A stretch of 33,983 nucleotides of DNA from Geosiphon pyriformis (taxonomy: Eukaryota; Glomeromycota; Glomeromycetes; Archaeosporales; Geosiphonaceae). Position 1 is the stretch's first letter. The number at the start of each line of letters is the position of its first letter. The notes under the pieces were generated by a model. It had not been told where the DNA came from. It saw nothing but the letters and a program-made list of their open reading frames with translations, and did no database searches. The position numbers and the translations under genes are program-made. Where the stretch lies: contig JAAOMT010000104.1 in assembly GCA_016748015.1 (NCBI GenBank), positions 1 to 33,983 on the forward strand. Direction: 5' to 3'. Shown one piece after another: positions 1-8,806 of this stretch.

Positions 1-430
1 TATTCAAGCTCCAGTGTTGATATATCTAGATCACAGCAAACCATTCATTATTACCACTAATACATCAGACCAAGCATTGGAAGCAGTATTGTTGCAAAGA
101 GGACCAGATAAAAGAGAATATCCAATAGTATATACCAGTCAAAACTTGAGTCCAGGAGAAAAAAACTATAAAACATCAGCATTAGAACACTTAGCAATCT
201 ACTGGGCAGTATTGAAATGAAAGGAATACTTAAGCTAAAAATTTAACATATACATGGATCATAAAGAATTGATTTTAATTTAGAAGCAAGAGTTTGGAGA
301 CGATTGCCATGCCAGATGGAAAATAGAACTTTCATTATTTAATTATACAGTATATTACAAAAAAGGAAAAAAAAAATAGAAATGCTAACAGATTATTACA
401 GATGAGACAAATCTAAAAACATTTTAACTT
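1..430 (+). pseudogene. Element A RNase H domain (broken)
   Basis: This fragment holds the RT tail and RNase H of the Pol polyprotein, which removes the RNA strand of the RNA:DNA hybrid during reverse transcription. Visible are the first core strand (PFIITTNTSDQALEAVL, where the usual first catalytic Asp in TDAS is Asn) and the IVYTSQNLSPGEKNY segment. The LEHLAIYWAVLK helix follows, with the second acidic residue. A TGA at 218-220 replaces the Trp that element D has in KWKEYL, and a TAG near 282 replaces Gln of LLQKQEF. Near 370-385 an A-rich run shifts the frame, and the RH-integrase linker continues in the other frame. Not functional. Confidence 0.8.
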
Positions 431-539
431 AAAAATATAACAAAAGATAAATATACAAAAATACCAACAACTCCAACATTATATAAATACCCAATTGTTT
501 AAGAAGAAATTATCTCAAAAAAAACAAAACAACATAAAA

Positions 540-1783
540 CAACAATCAAAATATTTTATTAATCAACTAGAGTAATCAAAAAACCAGAAAAAAAAACCAT
601 ATTGTTTAATATGTACTTAGATCTAACAGTAAGACATTTTTATAAAGAAGCAATCATAGAAAGAACCAAGAAAAAATATTATTGGCTATTTATATATCAA
701 GACATCATTCAATATGTTCAAAATTGTGATGCTTGTTAGAAAAAAAGAGTAACAAAATCCAGTAAACCATTAAAACCAATCAAAGTGGGACAACTATTTG
801 ATCACATTGGAATTAACTTAGTTAGACTATTAACTATAACCAACAGAGGCAACAGATATATTGCAGTAGCCATGAACTATCTCACAAAATGGCCAGAAGC
901 AAAAGCCATTCAAAAAACAGATGCAGAATCCATTGCCAAATTTGTTCATCAAGATTTAATCTGTCGATACAGATGTTCAAAAGAACTATTATTTGACCAA
1001 AGAACTTATTTTGTAAATAGAACATTGGCAGAATTAAGTCAACAATTTAGGATAAAAAAACCATTATTATCATCATATTATCCATAAACCAATAGGTTAG
1101 GAGAAAGATTTAATAGAACATTGTGTAAAGCAATTGCCAAAATCAGCCAAAAAAACCAAAAAGAATGAGATTTGTTTATACCATTAGTATTATTTGCTTA
1201 TCAGACAATGAAGCAAGACACTACATAAGCAATACTATTTGAATTAGTATATGGTAGAACAGCAATATTACCAGTTGAGATAGAAATAGAAACATATCCA
1301 ATAAAACCAATAATAGAAGAAAATTTCCAAAGAACATTGTTGAAAAGAACATATGACTTAATGAAAACACTAAAAAACAAATGGCAAAGAGCAACTGATA
1401 ACATCCAGAAGTCACAAGGAAAACAAAAAAAAAGACATGATAACCAACTACTAGATAAACTAGTTAAATTCAAGATTGGAGACAAAGTACTTCTATATTA
1501 TACCAAAGCAGAGAAACAATGAAATGGAAAATTTGACCCCAAATGAGATGGACCATTTCACATAGAAGAAATTCTTAAAAATAAAGCTTATAAATTAAGA
1601 TAAAACAACAAAATCTTAGCTAAAACAGCATATAGTGATTGATTAAAACCATACCACCATATAGTATCATTATTCACCAATAATATTTTACAACTGGGAG
1701 TACAATGAATACTAGTCTAACCAGATAAAATTCCATAAAATCTGGAATTAATCATAGTTATTGAACCAAACATGTCAAATTAA
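540..1783 (+). pseudogene. Element A integrase (broken)
   Basis: This is a Ty3/gypsy integrase, which would insert the cDNA into the genome. Domains in order: HHCC zinc-binding region (His near 637; CDAC near 730, followed by TAG where relatives have Gln), DDE core, then the C-terminal GPF region (DGPFHIEEIL). In the core, the first catalytic Asp is Asn (GIN, codon 815-817). The second is kept (FDQRTYFVN) and the Glu is kept (GERFNRTL). Stops at 1085 (TAA), about 1168 (TGA), about 1226 (TAA), about 1520 (TGA) and about 1544 (TGA) fall where element D has Gln or Trp. The frame ends at TAA 1781-1783. There is no frameshift between about 785 and 1783. Confidence 0.85.
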
Positions 1784-1837
1784 ACAACCAAAAGAATATA
1801 TAAAGACACAGTATACACAACAAAAGCAACAAAAAAA

Positions 1838-2473
1838 ATGGAAATACCAGACCATATTCACACTTTAGCTCAACAATTGTTTCAGGCTTTAAGTCAACAG
1901 CAAGTAAACATAGAAATTATTACCAACAATTAAACAATCTGTTATCAAAATACTAAACAAAAAAGAAAAAGTACACTATACCAGCAACCACAGAAACAAT
2001 CAATAAATTGGTCAGATAAAATAATAAAGAAAGTAAAAAACACTTTTGAAAAGATAACTATCATAGTTCCAACAGAAGAACTGGTGAAAAAAAATTGGAA
2101 CCAATAGATAGACCAACTTTTAATACCATATTGTTACTACTAATTGGAACAAAAAGTAGATATCTAAAAGTTATATCTTGACAAATCCAAGAGAATTTTT
2201 AATCAAGAGATAATCCAGAATATTGAAGACATTATCAAAAAGAAAACAAACTTGACACTATACATCAGGACTATTTATCAATTACACACTATATTTTAAA
2301 ACTACTCAGAAGTATTGTTACATTCTAAGATGAAAACAATAACCATTAACCAATGGGGAAAAATGAACAATTCACAAATTAAAAAAATAAAGAGTAGAGT
2401 AGAACAGATGCTATTTGAAAAAAAAGTATTAAACATAATTCAAAATAAAAATTTCAATGAAGCTCAATATTAA
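1838..2473 (+). pseudogene. Element A ORF3, unclassified ORF between integrase and PPT
   Basis: This frame starts at an ATG about 55 nt after the pol stop and ends at TAA 2471-2473, where the stop overlaps the polypurine tract. The N-terminus (MEIPDHIHTLAQQLFQAL) matches the ORF3 of element D (MEIMDNIHSLAQQIFQLI). The C-terminus (NEAQY then stop) matches D as well (NGAQY). A middle segment (MKTITINQWGKMNNSQI) resembles the MKVQYIGKLTELEFQ segment of element B ORF3. Several internal TAA/TAG codons make it a pseudogene. I recognise no domain, signal peptide or membrane segment, so it is not an evident env gene. Function unknown. Confidence 0.6.
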
Positions 2474-2486
2474 AAGGAGAAGATAA
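2472..2486 (+). other. Polypurine tract of element A
   Basis: The purine run AAAAGGAGAAGATAA lies directly before the 3' LTR start (TATTAC, from TGTTAC). In LTR elements this site primes plus-strand DNA. Its core GGAGARRATAA recurs before the LTRs of elements B, D and E. Confidence 0.75.
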
Positions 2487-2544
2487 TATTACTTATAAAA
2501 AAAAACAGATATAGAAAATAGTAGACCAATAAGAGAGTAGTAGT

Positions 2545-2700
2545 TAGCATGTGAACACACTGCTCAATAATATGAAGCAATATCAAAAATTACAGCACAT
2601 CATTTAGCAATGTGGAGCAATATTAGAAATTACGGCACATTGCTTAGCAATGTGAATATTGCTCAAGAAATTATAGCACATTGCTTGAGAATGTGAGCAA
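2545..2700 (+). repeat. Tandem repeats in LTR A (about 40-bp unit)
   Basis: This array is a decayed version of the cleaner 40-bp array at 28694-28850. The recurring core is GCACATTGCTTAGCAATGTG followed by GAGCAAT. It lies just upstream of the TATA box, in the expected U3 promoter region. Confidence 0.7.
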
Positions 2701-2721
2701 TTTCATAAAACATAAATTAAG

Positions 2722-2729
2722 TATATATA
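2722..2729 (+). promoter_or_regulatory. TATA box of LTR A
   Basis: TATATATA lies 235 nt into the LTR. The same box, followed by a related (A)G(T/C)AGTAG segment, is found at similar depth in the LTRs at 28623, 29962 (minus) and 33662, which supports it as the core promoter. Confidence 0.6.
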
Positions 2730-2841
2730 GTGGTAGCATTAAAAGCAAAAAAGACAGACCTCTTAGTTTAGATTTGATCTAAGCAACTTTTCCATTCACA
2801 AATATTAATAAATAATTATTTACTATCTCAATTTATTTCCT

Positions 2842-2866
2842 ACTATTAATACTTCATGTTAATAGT
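2842..2866 (+). other. Conserved hairpin in LTR A
   Basis: Arms ACTATTAATA and TGTTAATAGT around a 5-nt loop (CTTCA). The same 10/5/10 geometry is found at 29009-29033 and 29579-29603. Relative to the D copy, one base pair has changed on both sides (C-G to T-A). Confidence 0.55.
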
Positions 2867-3665
2867 AATTGATACTTAACTACATTGGAACAATAGCTCT
2901 TGATTATGGCTATTGACAGAATACTAATGTGCAAATTATTTTGGCTTATTTTTTATTTTTTTTTCTTGTTTTATTTTTGTTGTTATTTTGCTAACTTGAT
3001 TAAAAGAAATTATACATGGAGGTATTAATGTTAAGATATAGCACTGGTAAAAGACTTAGGAATAAGGATAGACACTGTTACTGGAGGTTTTTGGTCTCTT
3101 TTCTTGAATGTTGTAAATGTCTGTTGGTTGCAAATTTACGTTTTCTAGAAGTAGTTAAACCTCTAATAACTGAATTTATCTTCAAATTATCTCCTATAAT
3201 TTGAATTGCTGGACTTATGAATAGAATGGCCAATTCTGTGCCAGTTACTTTGTATAGTTACATTGTAGTAAATATTAACTCTTTCCCAAGAATTGCTTGT
3301 CTGGAAGCTTACTAAAAATGTGTAGCTACTTTGCTGTGAAAGTCAACTCTTCTACAGGAATCTCATCTGTAGGCTACCTTAATGATTGTAATAAGAAAAG
3401 AAAAGAAAAATAAAAGAAATGTAAAAGAAATAGGATTTTATCAAGGGAAACGTTTTCTATCCAGGCCTGGAGTCACTAACAGTTTACTGAAATTGGTAGC
3501 TAATCAATTTCGAAATGTTAGTTGGGTTTTGGGAATTTCCAAGTGCAATAATTAAAGAATTTGGTTTTTTGAATTATTTGATATTTATTTTTTTTTGTGT
3601 GTATAGAAACGGTTCTAAGTGATAAATTTAAAGTAAGATACATTTTTTTGAAGAGAAAAGCTTTT

Positions 3666-3673
3666 CTTTTATA
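3666..3673 (-). promoter_or_regulatory. Probable TATA box of LTR X
   Basis: The minus strand reads TATAAAAG, about 412 nt into the LTR and just after the tandem array. It is conserved as TATAAAAA in the inverted copy at 10985-10992. Confidence 0.45.
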
Positions 3674-3725
3674 CAACTTGTTATAGTACTAGTCTATGAA
3701 CTTGCACTTTTTCTCTTTGCTCAAA

Positions 3726-3890
3726 TTTTGGCGAACTAAAGATACATTTTGATGGACTACAAGTTATTTTGCTGAACTATTGATTAATTTGGGTGAACTA
3801 TTCATAATTTTGGCGAATTTCTATAAATTTTGGCGAATTTCTTATAAATTTCGGCGAATTTCTGTAAATTTCGGCAAATTTTTGAATGTT
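3726..3890 (-). repeat. Tandem repeats in LTR X (20-22 bp unit, about 8 copies)
   Basis: The plus-strand core TTTGGCGAATTTCTATAAAT recurs every 20-22 bp, with the older units reading TGGTGAACTAT or similar. A decayed form is seen in the copies near 10830-10940 and 17480-17590. It lies upstream of the probable TATA box when the LTR is read on the minus strand. Confidence 0.75.
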
Positions 3891-4065
3891 ACAAAGTTCA
3901 GTGTATTGTGTAATTTGATCATCCTACTTTCTGTTATACTAATTAGATTATTTAATTGAATCGTGATATGTGATAATTGATTAAATAATAAATGATAATT
4001 TGAAATGATATTAATATACTAATTAATTATAGGAATTATAAAGGTAATTTCATGCTAATTAATAG

Positions 4066-4773
4066 CTAAAATTCTACTGGTAACATAATCTTCTCCTCAA
4101 GACTGAGCTCTGTCAAAGTCCAAGCACTATCTGTAATATTGAGATAGTGATCCAAAATAATTGAAGTAATTTGGTCTGAAAATTGTTGAAATTCCAGTTC
4201 TGTGAGTTTGCCAATGTATTGGACTTTCATTGGTTGCAGTATTGGATTTTGTAGAACATTTTTACAAGTATTAAACAAATTATAGAGTCTAAAAGCTGCT
4301 CTAAGTTTGTAGCAAGTGTTTATTGATCCAGCTGCTGTTTTGAATTCATTATAAATTTGTTTTTGTATAGCTTCAGGAGTGAGATTTGTTGTTTCAAGTT
4401 CCAGTTTTCGTTCATAAAGTGTCTTTCCAATGTGAAAGTATTTATAGATAGAGATGTGTTCATTGTTCTGTTCATTGAAAAGTAGTAAAAGTTTTTGTTG
4501 CATTGTAGTATTTGGTGGAATGTCAATAGAGACAATTAAAAAATTTTCTTCCAGTGCTTGCTTCAAAAGTCTTGGTAACCTATTTTCAGAGTTACTTTTT
4601 GTTTTTCTTCTATAAGGGTGATAGTTCTGTGAATGATTTACTACTGGGGCTGTGGTTTCTTTCTGAATGTAATTAATTTGACTTCTATTAATTGTTATGG
4701 ATAAGTCAGGAAGTGTTTTTAAGGCTAATATTAACTTTTGAGATATTTGTTGAATATTTCGGGGAATAATCAT
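4066..4773 (-). CDS. Element B ORF3, unclassified 235-aa protein
   Basis: An uninterrupted 235-codon frame starting at ATG 4773, 145 nt downstream of the pol stop at 4919, and ending at TAG within the LTR. The protein is polar, rich in Gln, Asn and Leu, with basic residues around 55-65 (YRRKTKS) and a Leu-rich helical middle. I see no signal peptide, transmembrane segment, zinc finger or protease/RT motif. Residues about 185-205 (MKVQYIGKLTELEFQQF) align with the corresponding part of the ORF3s of A and D, so this is a shared third gene. It is the longest clean frame of element B, although pol beside it has about 14 stops. Function unknown. An accessory or env-position protein is possible. 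Confidence 0.65.
   Translation of the reverse strand: MIIPRNIQQISQKLILALKTLPDLSITINRSQINYIQKETTAPVVNHSQNYHPYRRKTKSNSENRLPRLLKQALEENFLIVSIDIPPNTTMQQKLLLLFNEQNNEHISIYKYFHIGKTLYERKLELETTNLTPEAIQKQIYNEFKTAAGSINTCYKLRAAFRLYNLFNTCKNVLQNPILQPMKVQYIGKLTELEFQQFSDQITSIILDHYLNITDSAWTLTELSLEEKIMLPVEF
4086..4101 (-). other. Polypurine tract of element B
   Basis: The minus strand reads CTTGAGGAGAAGATTA directly before the LTR start at 4085. It has the same GGAGAAGATWA pattern as element A. Here the tract lies inside the end of ORF3. Confidence 0.65.
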
Positions 4774-4918
4774 GATAAAATTGACTAATTATAAAAAGGA
4801 AGAATAAAGAAAATTATTTTTGGATATGGAGTTTTTATTTGTTTTTGGGTTTGGGTGTTTTTTTGTAATTATTTACTATTTTTGTCTTTGTGTTTTTATT
4901 AGAGAATTATTGTAAAAT

Positions 4919-6303
4919 TTAAGTGTTTAAGTTTGGTTGTTGTTTTATTATAATTATTGATTCTAAATTTCGGGGAATATCTTCAGGATTAATTAAAAGG
5001 GAATGTGTACCAATTTGTGGAATTAATGTTTCAGGATTGTTTCTGGAATGATAGTGTTTCAATTTGTCTCCATGTACAACTTTTGCTAGTATATTGTCAT
5101 CAAGTCTTAACTTGTATGATCTATTGCTTAGAATTTCGTGAATATAAAATGGTCCATCCCATTTGTTTTCAAATTTTCCACTCCATTGTTTTTCAGCCTT
5201 AGTTCTGTGTAAGAGAACTTTATTTTCAACTTTAAATTCGTTGGTAATAGGTGGTAATTTGTTGTTATGTTTTTTTTTTGTTGAGCTTAGGAATGTTCAA
5301 TATAAGTTGCTACTATTCTTTTTTTTTCTTCCAGTGTACTAAGAAGAGTGTAGGCCCTTTTTTGGAGTGTTTCTTGAAAGTTTTCTTCATTGATTGGTTG
5401 CACTGGGTATGTTTCCATTGTGAAATTAATTGGTAATGTTGTTGTCCTTCCATAAGTAAGATCAAATAGTGTGTGTTTCATAGTATCTTGTTTTAGTGTT
5501 CTGTATGCTAGTAACACTAATGGAATAAAGATATCCCATTTCTGCTCAAAGTCTGTTGAGACTTTGGCTAAAAATTCACACAATGTTCTGTTAAAACATT
5601 CTACAAGTCCATTTGTTTGAGGGTAATAAGGTGATGATAGAGGTCTTTTGACATTGAACTGTTCACAAATTTCTTGTATCAAGTTGTTCACAAAATGTGT
5701 TCCTTGATCAGATAAAAGTTCAATTGGGCATTCATGTCTACAAATAATGTCTTCATAGATGAAATTTGCTACTGATTTTGCATCTGCTCTTTGGATGACT
5801 CTAGCTTCAAGCTATTTGATAAGATAATCTACTGCTACTGCAATATAGCAATTTCCTTGGGTTGTAATAGGTAATGGTCCGACTAAATTAATTCCAACTC
5901 TGTCAAAAAGTTGTCCAACTTTGATTGGATTTAAAGGTTCTATAAGGTGAGTTCCTCCTCTTTTTTAACAACTATCACAAGATTCTACATATTGTCAAAT
6001 GTCTTTTTGCATGTAAAGCCAAAAATAATATTCAAGAGTTCTTTGAATTGTTTCATCTCTTTCCAAGTGTGCTGAAGACGGATCTGTATATATGTTGTAT
6101 AAAATTGTTTCTTTTTCATTTTTTTGTATTAATTTAAGTGGTTGGTTTGGGTTTTTGTGATTTTTATAATAGATTTTGTTCTGGTGTATAAAATATTGTT
6201 TTGATTGGTATTGTAAATGATGTTTTTCACTTGGAGACCAGTTTTCTGACATGGTAAGGGTCTCCAAATAATTTTTAAGATTACTGTAATTTCTGAAATC
6301 CAT
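4919..6303 (-). pseudogene. Element B integrase (broken)
   Basis: Read from 6303 leftward: linker, then the HHCC zinc region (AHLERDET; YVESCDSC near 5970-5990), the DDE core and the C-terminal GPF region (KWDGPFYIHEIL). First catalytic Asp is Asn (GIN, codon 5887-5889). Second is kept (LLSDQGTHFVN). Glu is kept (LVECFNRTL). Stops: TGA after KDI near 5998 (Arg expected), TAA after DSC near 5966 (Gln), TAG in YLIK near 5815 (Trp). The frame shifts at the run of A on the coding strand near 5271-5280. Beyond it the C-terminal domain is open to TAA at 4919-4921. The core otherwise reads cleanly for 134 codons (5287-5691). Confidence 0.88.
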
Positions 6304-6379
6304 TCTTGTTTGGTTATTTTGTTGGTAGGTTGGTAAGTTGTAGTAAAATTTGTTGTTGGTATTAATTTTGTCTCATTCT

Positions 6380-6849
6380 TAAGAGGCTATCAACGTTGGT
6401 ATGTAGTTTTCTTGGTTTGTGGTGTACAATATATCTGTAGTCTGCTAGGAAGTCATTCCATCAAAACTGTTTGGCACTTTGTTCAGTTTTCTTTTTATTA
6501 AGCTATTTGAAGCCAATGTTGTTTGTTATTATGTCAAATTCTTTTTCATTCTTCAGATATTGTTGAAAATGTTTAAGAGCCCAAATAACTGCAGCAGCTT
6601 CTAATTCAGTTGAGCTGTATTTTAGTTCTGCTGGTTTGAGTGTTCTACTAGCATAGGTGATGACTTGTTCTTGTCTATTTTCATCTAATTGTGATAAGAT
6701 AGCACCAAATGCTATGTGTGAAGCATCAGTGGCTAGTTGAAATTGTTTGTTGAAGTTTGAGTATGCAAAAACTGGAGCTGTTGTCAATCTTGTTTTGAGA
6801 GTTTTAAAAACTTTCTGTTGTTCTTCTGTTCATTTGTATGGCACATTTT
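6380..6849 (-). pseudogene. Element B RNase H (broken)
   Basis: RNase H of Pol with the first catalytic Asp in QLATDASHIAFGAIL and the glutamate in the SSTELEAAAVIWALKHFQQYL helix. Between them is YASRTLKPAELKY. The third acidic site (TDHKAL in relatives) reads TNNIGF and is lost. TAG follows at about 6497 where Trp is expected (FKWL), and TGA near 6466 where Arg or Trp is expected. The end, HTNVDSLLRMRQ, is the usual RNase H-integrase connection. It follows RT without a gap. TGA near 6829 replaces Trp of the conserved KWTEEQQ segment. Confidence 0.88.
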
Positions 6850-7801
6850 TGTTGGTAAGATAATTGAGTGGTTTGGCAATTTCTGAGAATCTTTTGATGA
6901 ATTTTCGATAGTAGGAGGTTAATCCTACAAATTCTCATAGCTCTGTAGTATTTTTGGGAGTTTGGAAGTTTTTGACAGCATTGATTGTTCTAGGGTTTGG
7001 TTTGACTCCGTCTTTGCTTATAATGTGTTCAAGAAAAATTAAGCTTGTTTTACCAAAGTGACATTTTTCAATGTTTAACTTTAATCCTGCTTTCCGTAAT
7101 CATTGAAAAACTTCTTACAGGTAAATAAGATGGGCTTCAAAGCTTGGTGAGTACACATCAGTGTTATCAAGGTAAACAACTACTGATTGCCATAAGAGTT
7201 CTTCATATACAATATCTATGAGTCATTGGAATGTTGCTGGTGCATTGCAGAGTTCAAAAGGTATAACATTGAATTCATAGTTTCCTTCTTGGATGGTGAA
7301 TACTGTTTTGGATCAGTCTTTTGGGTCCATTTCGACTTGCCAATATCCACTTTCTAAGTCTAAAGTTGAGAAAAACTTGAATTTTCCTAGAGCATCTAGC
7401 ATGTCATCAATTCTTGGAAGAGAGTAGACATCTCCAATTGTCACACTGTTCAATTGGCGATAGTCAACACAAAATCTGATTTTTCCATTTTTCTTTTTGA
7501 CAAGAACTACTGGTAAGGCCCAAGAACTTTTTAATGGTTGAATCAATCCGTTATTAAGCATTCTTTGGACTTTTTCTCTGATAAATTGGTGGCTGGCAGG
7601 TGGCACTCGATAAGCTTGTTGACATTTTGGTGAAGCATCTCTTGTATGGATCTGATGTTGAACAATATCTGTTTTTCCCAAGTCATTGTTGTCTTTTGCA
7701 AATATATTTGCAAATTCAGCTATCAATTGTTTCAATTGTCTTTGTTGTTGAGGTTCTAAAGGACCCATGTTGATTTGAGAGAGTTTTTTTTCCAAAATGT
7801 G
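6850..7801 (-). pseudogene. Element B reverse transcriptase (broken)
   Basis: Ty3/gypsy RT. Order: DIVQHQIHTRDASP, VPPASHQFIREKVQRML, LVKKKNGKIRFCVDYRQL, then STLDLESGYWQVEMDP with the first catalytic Asp. The NAPATFQ segment and the YLDN box (7163-7174) follow. The normal box is YLDD, so the second metal-binding Asp is Asn and the enzyme would be dead even without stops. Stops: TGA near 7312 (Arg/Trp), TGA near 7220 (FQRL position, Arg), TAA near 7115 (Gln) and TGA near 7103 (Arg). Translation continues from the dUTPase upstream in the same polyprotein. Confidence 0.9.
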
Positions 7802-7894
7802 GTAGTTTTCAGTGGTGGAAATGATATTTGGATTTGGGAGTAGAGTGTGCTTTACAATTTCGATGAAATTAGAGACAATTTGAAGATTTTCATC

Positions 7895-8794
7895 TTAAAA
7901 GATATTGTTGTGTATGATTCCAATTTCTAATTTGTTTAATAAGACAATAGAGTAATTATTGGGGTTGTAGAATGTAACTCGAAATTTTTTCATTCCTTTG
8001 GGAATATAAACATTTGGAATTGATATTTTATGCTTCAAACAAATTTGTTCATTGGATTCAAAGATTTGTTGGGTAGTAGTGGGTTTTGAGCAAGTGTAAA
8101 TTTCGTGATGTTCACCAAAAGATGAAATGGTAATTGGTTGGGAAAGTTGAAGAATCTGGTAAAATTCATTCTGTGTATTGAGAGCTATGTTTATTGGAAC
8201 TGTAAATCGTCCAGTTGAACCAAAACCTTGTATTCCTCTTTCACTTTTTTCCAATTGTTCTCTGTTGTTAACTAATTGTAGACCCAAAATATTGATTAAG
8301 GGTAGATAAATTGCTTGAGCAATTTTTTCAGCATGTTCAATCTTGATTGGTTTGTCTGTTTTATTCTGTAACATAATGGTAATGTTTTCAGTGTATCCTA
8401 TATCTATAACTCCTCCTTTAACATTAATTTTTTTGCTTGCCAATGATAATCTGGATGCAATTTAAACCATTGCTCCAGGTGGAATTTTAAGAGCAATTTT
8501 AAGATTAATTTTTGTCAAGGACTTTGGTTGAAAAACCAAAGTATCTTTTTCTGGATATCTTAGGTCATATCCAGCATCAATTTCGTGTGCTTTTTCTGGT
8601 CTGATTCCTTGGCCATGGTTGTCAAAATATTTAAGTTGTAAAGGTAGTTGCTTTTCAAGAAGATAGATGAGGGTGGTTGGTAGTTCTTTTACCAGTTTAG
8701 ATACTCCAAATTCGATTTCATTTTCATTATTTTTCTCTGGCAGAGGAATGCTATGAGCATAGCATTCTGGACACCATTTGTCATCACAAAGCAT
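7895..8794 (-). pseudogene. dUTPase domain of element B Pol, one in-frame stop
   Basis: Trimeric-type dUTPase, which hydrolyses dUTP to dUMP and so keeps uracil out of cDNA. All five family motifs are present in order: AGYDLR (8558-8575), SRLSLASK after the stop (motif 2), GGVIDIGYTENI (8381-8416, with catalytic Asp and uracil-stacking Tyr), KIAQAIYLPL (around 8300-8325), RGIQGFGSTGRF (8204-8239). A TAA at 8462-8464 splits it. The sister copy B' reads Gln (CAA) at that place, so this is a C-to-T change. A segment of about 100 residues without a known motif (to 7895) links it to RT. The N-terminal 50 residues (CDDKWCPECYAH) are linker. It lies between protease and RT, as shown by B'. Confidence 0.88.
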
Positions 8795-8806
8795 GATGTA
8801 TTTTTC

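Larger units (their letters stand above)
1..3075 (+). mobile_element. Ty3/gypsy element A, 3' part
   Basis: This is the 3' portion of an LTR retrotransposon whose 5' part lies before the window. Order on the plus strand: end of RT and RNase H, integrase, an unclassified ORF3, polypurine tract, 3' LTR. It is closely related to element D (same integrase wording, same ORF3 start and end, same LTR R/U5), so A and D are one family. The reading frame of pol and ORF3 is essentially continuous, apart from one slip near an A-rich run around 370-385. It is broken by stops mostly at Gln and Trp positions. The 3' LTR is cut at 3075/3076 by the LTR of element B. Confidence 0.85.
2487..3075 (+). repeat. 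3' LTR of element A, truncated at its right end
   Basis: It begins TATTAC (decayed TGTTAC) right after the PPT. It contains a tandem-repeat region, a TATA box and a conserved hairpin, followed by a stretch (ACTAACTTGATTAAAAG-like) also present in the LTR of element D. D's LTR is 857 bp. Here only 589 bp are present because the TGTTAC start of another LTR cuts in at 3076. Confidence 0.8.
3076..4085 (-). repeat. LTR X, 3' LTR of element B (1010 bp)
   Basis: It runs from TGTTACTGG (3076) to CTGGTAACA (4085), so the ends are the perfect inverted pair TGTTA/TAACA. Two other copies occur: 10616-11581 (inverted) and 15976-17793 (same orientation, interrupted). On the minus strand the LTR begins at 4085 directly after the PPT. 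The last 20 nt of ORF3 lie inside it. No good 3075-side duplication is visible at the other end of the B/B' block. Confidence 0.85.
3076..8806 (-). mobile_element. Element B: dUTPase-bearing Ty3/gypsy element, 5'-truncated
   Basis: Read on the minus strand (right to left): dUTPase, RT, RNase H, integrase, ORF3, PPT, 3' LTR. It lacks gag, protease and a 5' LTR. At about 8806-8808 the sequence jumps from the start of the dUTPase region into the integrase of a second, more decayed copy (B'). Its coding parts have far fewer changes than those of B', so it is the younger copy. About 14 in-frame stops and at least one frameshift (homopolymer, about 5271-5280) make it non-autonomous. Confidence 0.85.

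Noticed and set aside
1201-1485. 94-aa and 64-aa minus-strand ORFs with hydrophobic sequence
   Set aside because: They are antisense to the integrase of element A. The Leu/Phe-rich look is the complement of A-rich coding sequence. The same applies to plus-strand ORFs at 5005-5436, 23837-24088, 25206-25424 and 30581-31114.
3016-3204. 62-aa ORF at the start of LTR X
   Set aside because: It spans the LTR A/LTR X boundary, has no motif and is not open in the other LTR copies.
4066-4773. env gene of an errantivirus-like element
   Set aside because: The position fits, but no signal peptide, furin-type site, fusion peptide or transmembrane segment is visible.
218-8464. Alternative genetic code, with TGA as Trp and TAA/TAG as Gln
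   Set aside because: Stops at Trp sites include TAG as well as TGA, other stops fall at Arg sites, and sibling copies use TGG and CAA at the same places. Missense changes of the same kind (D to N, E to K, P to L, G to R) are also common. Decay explains this better.
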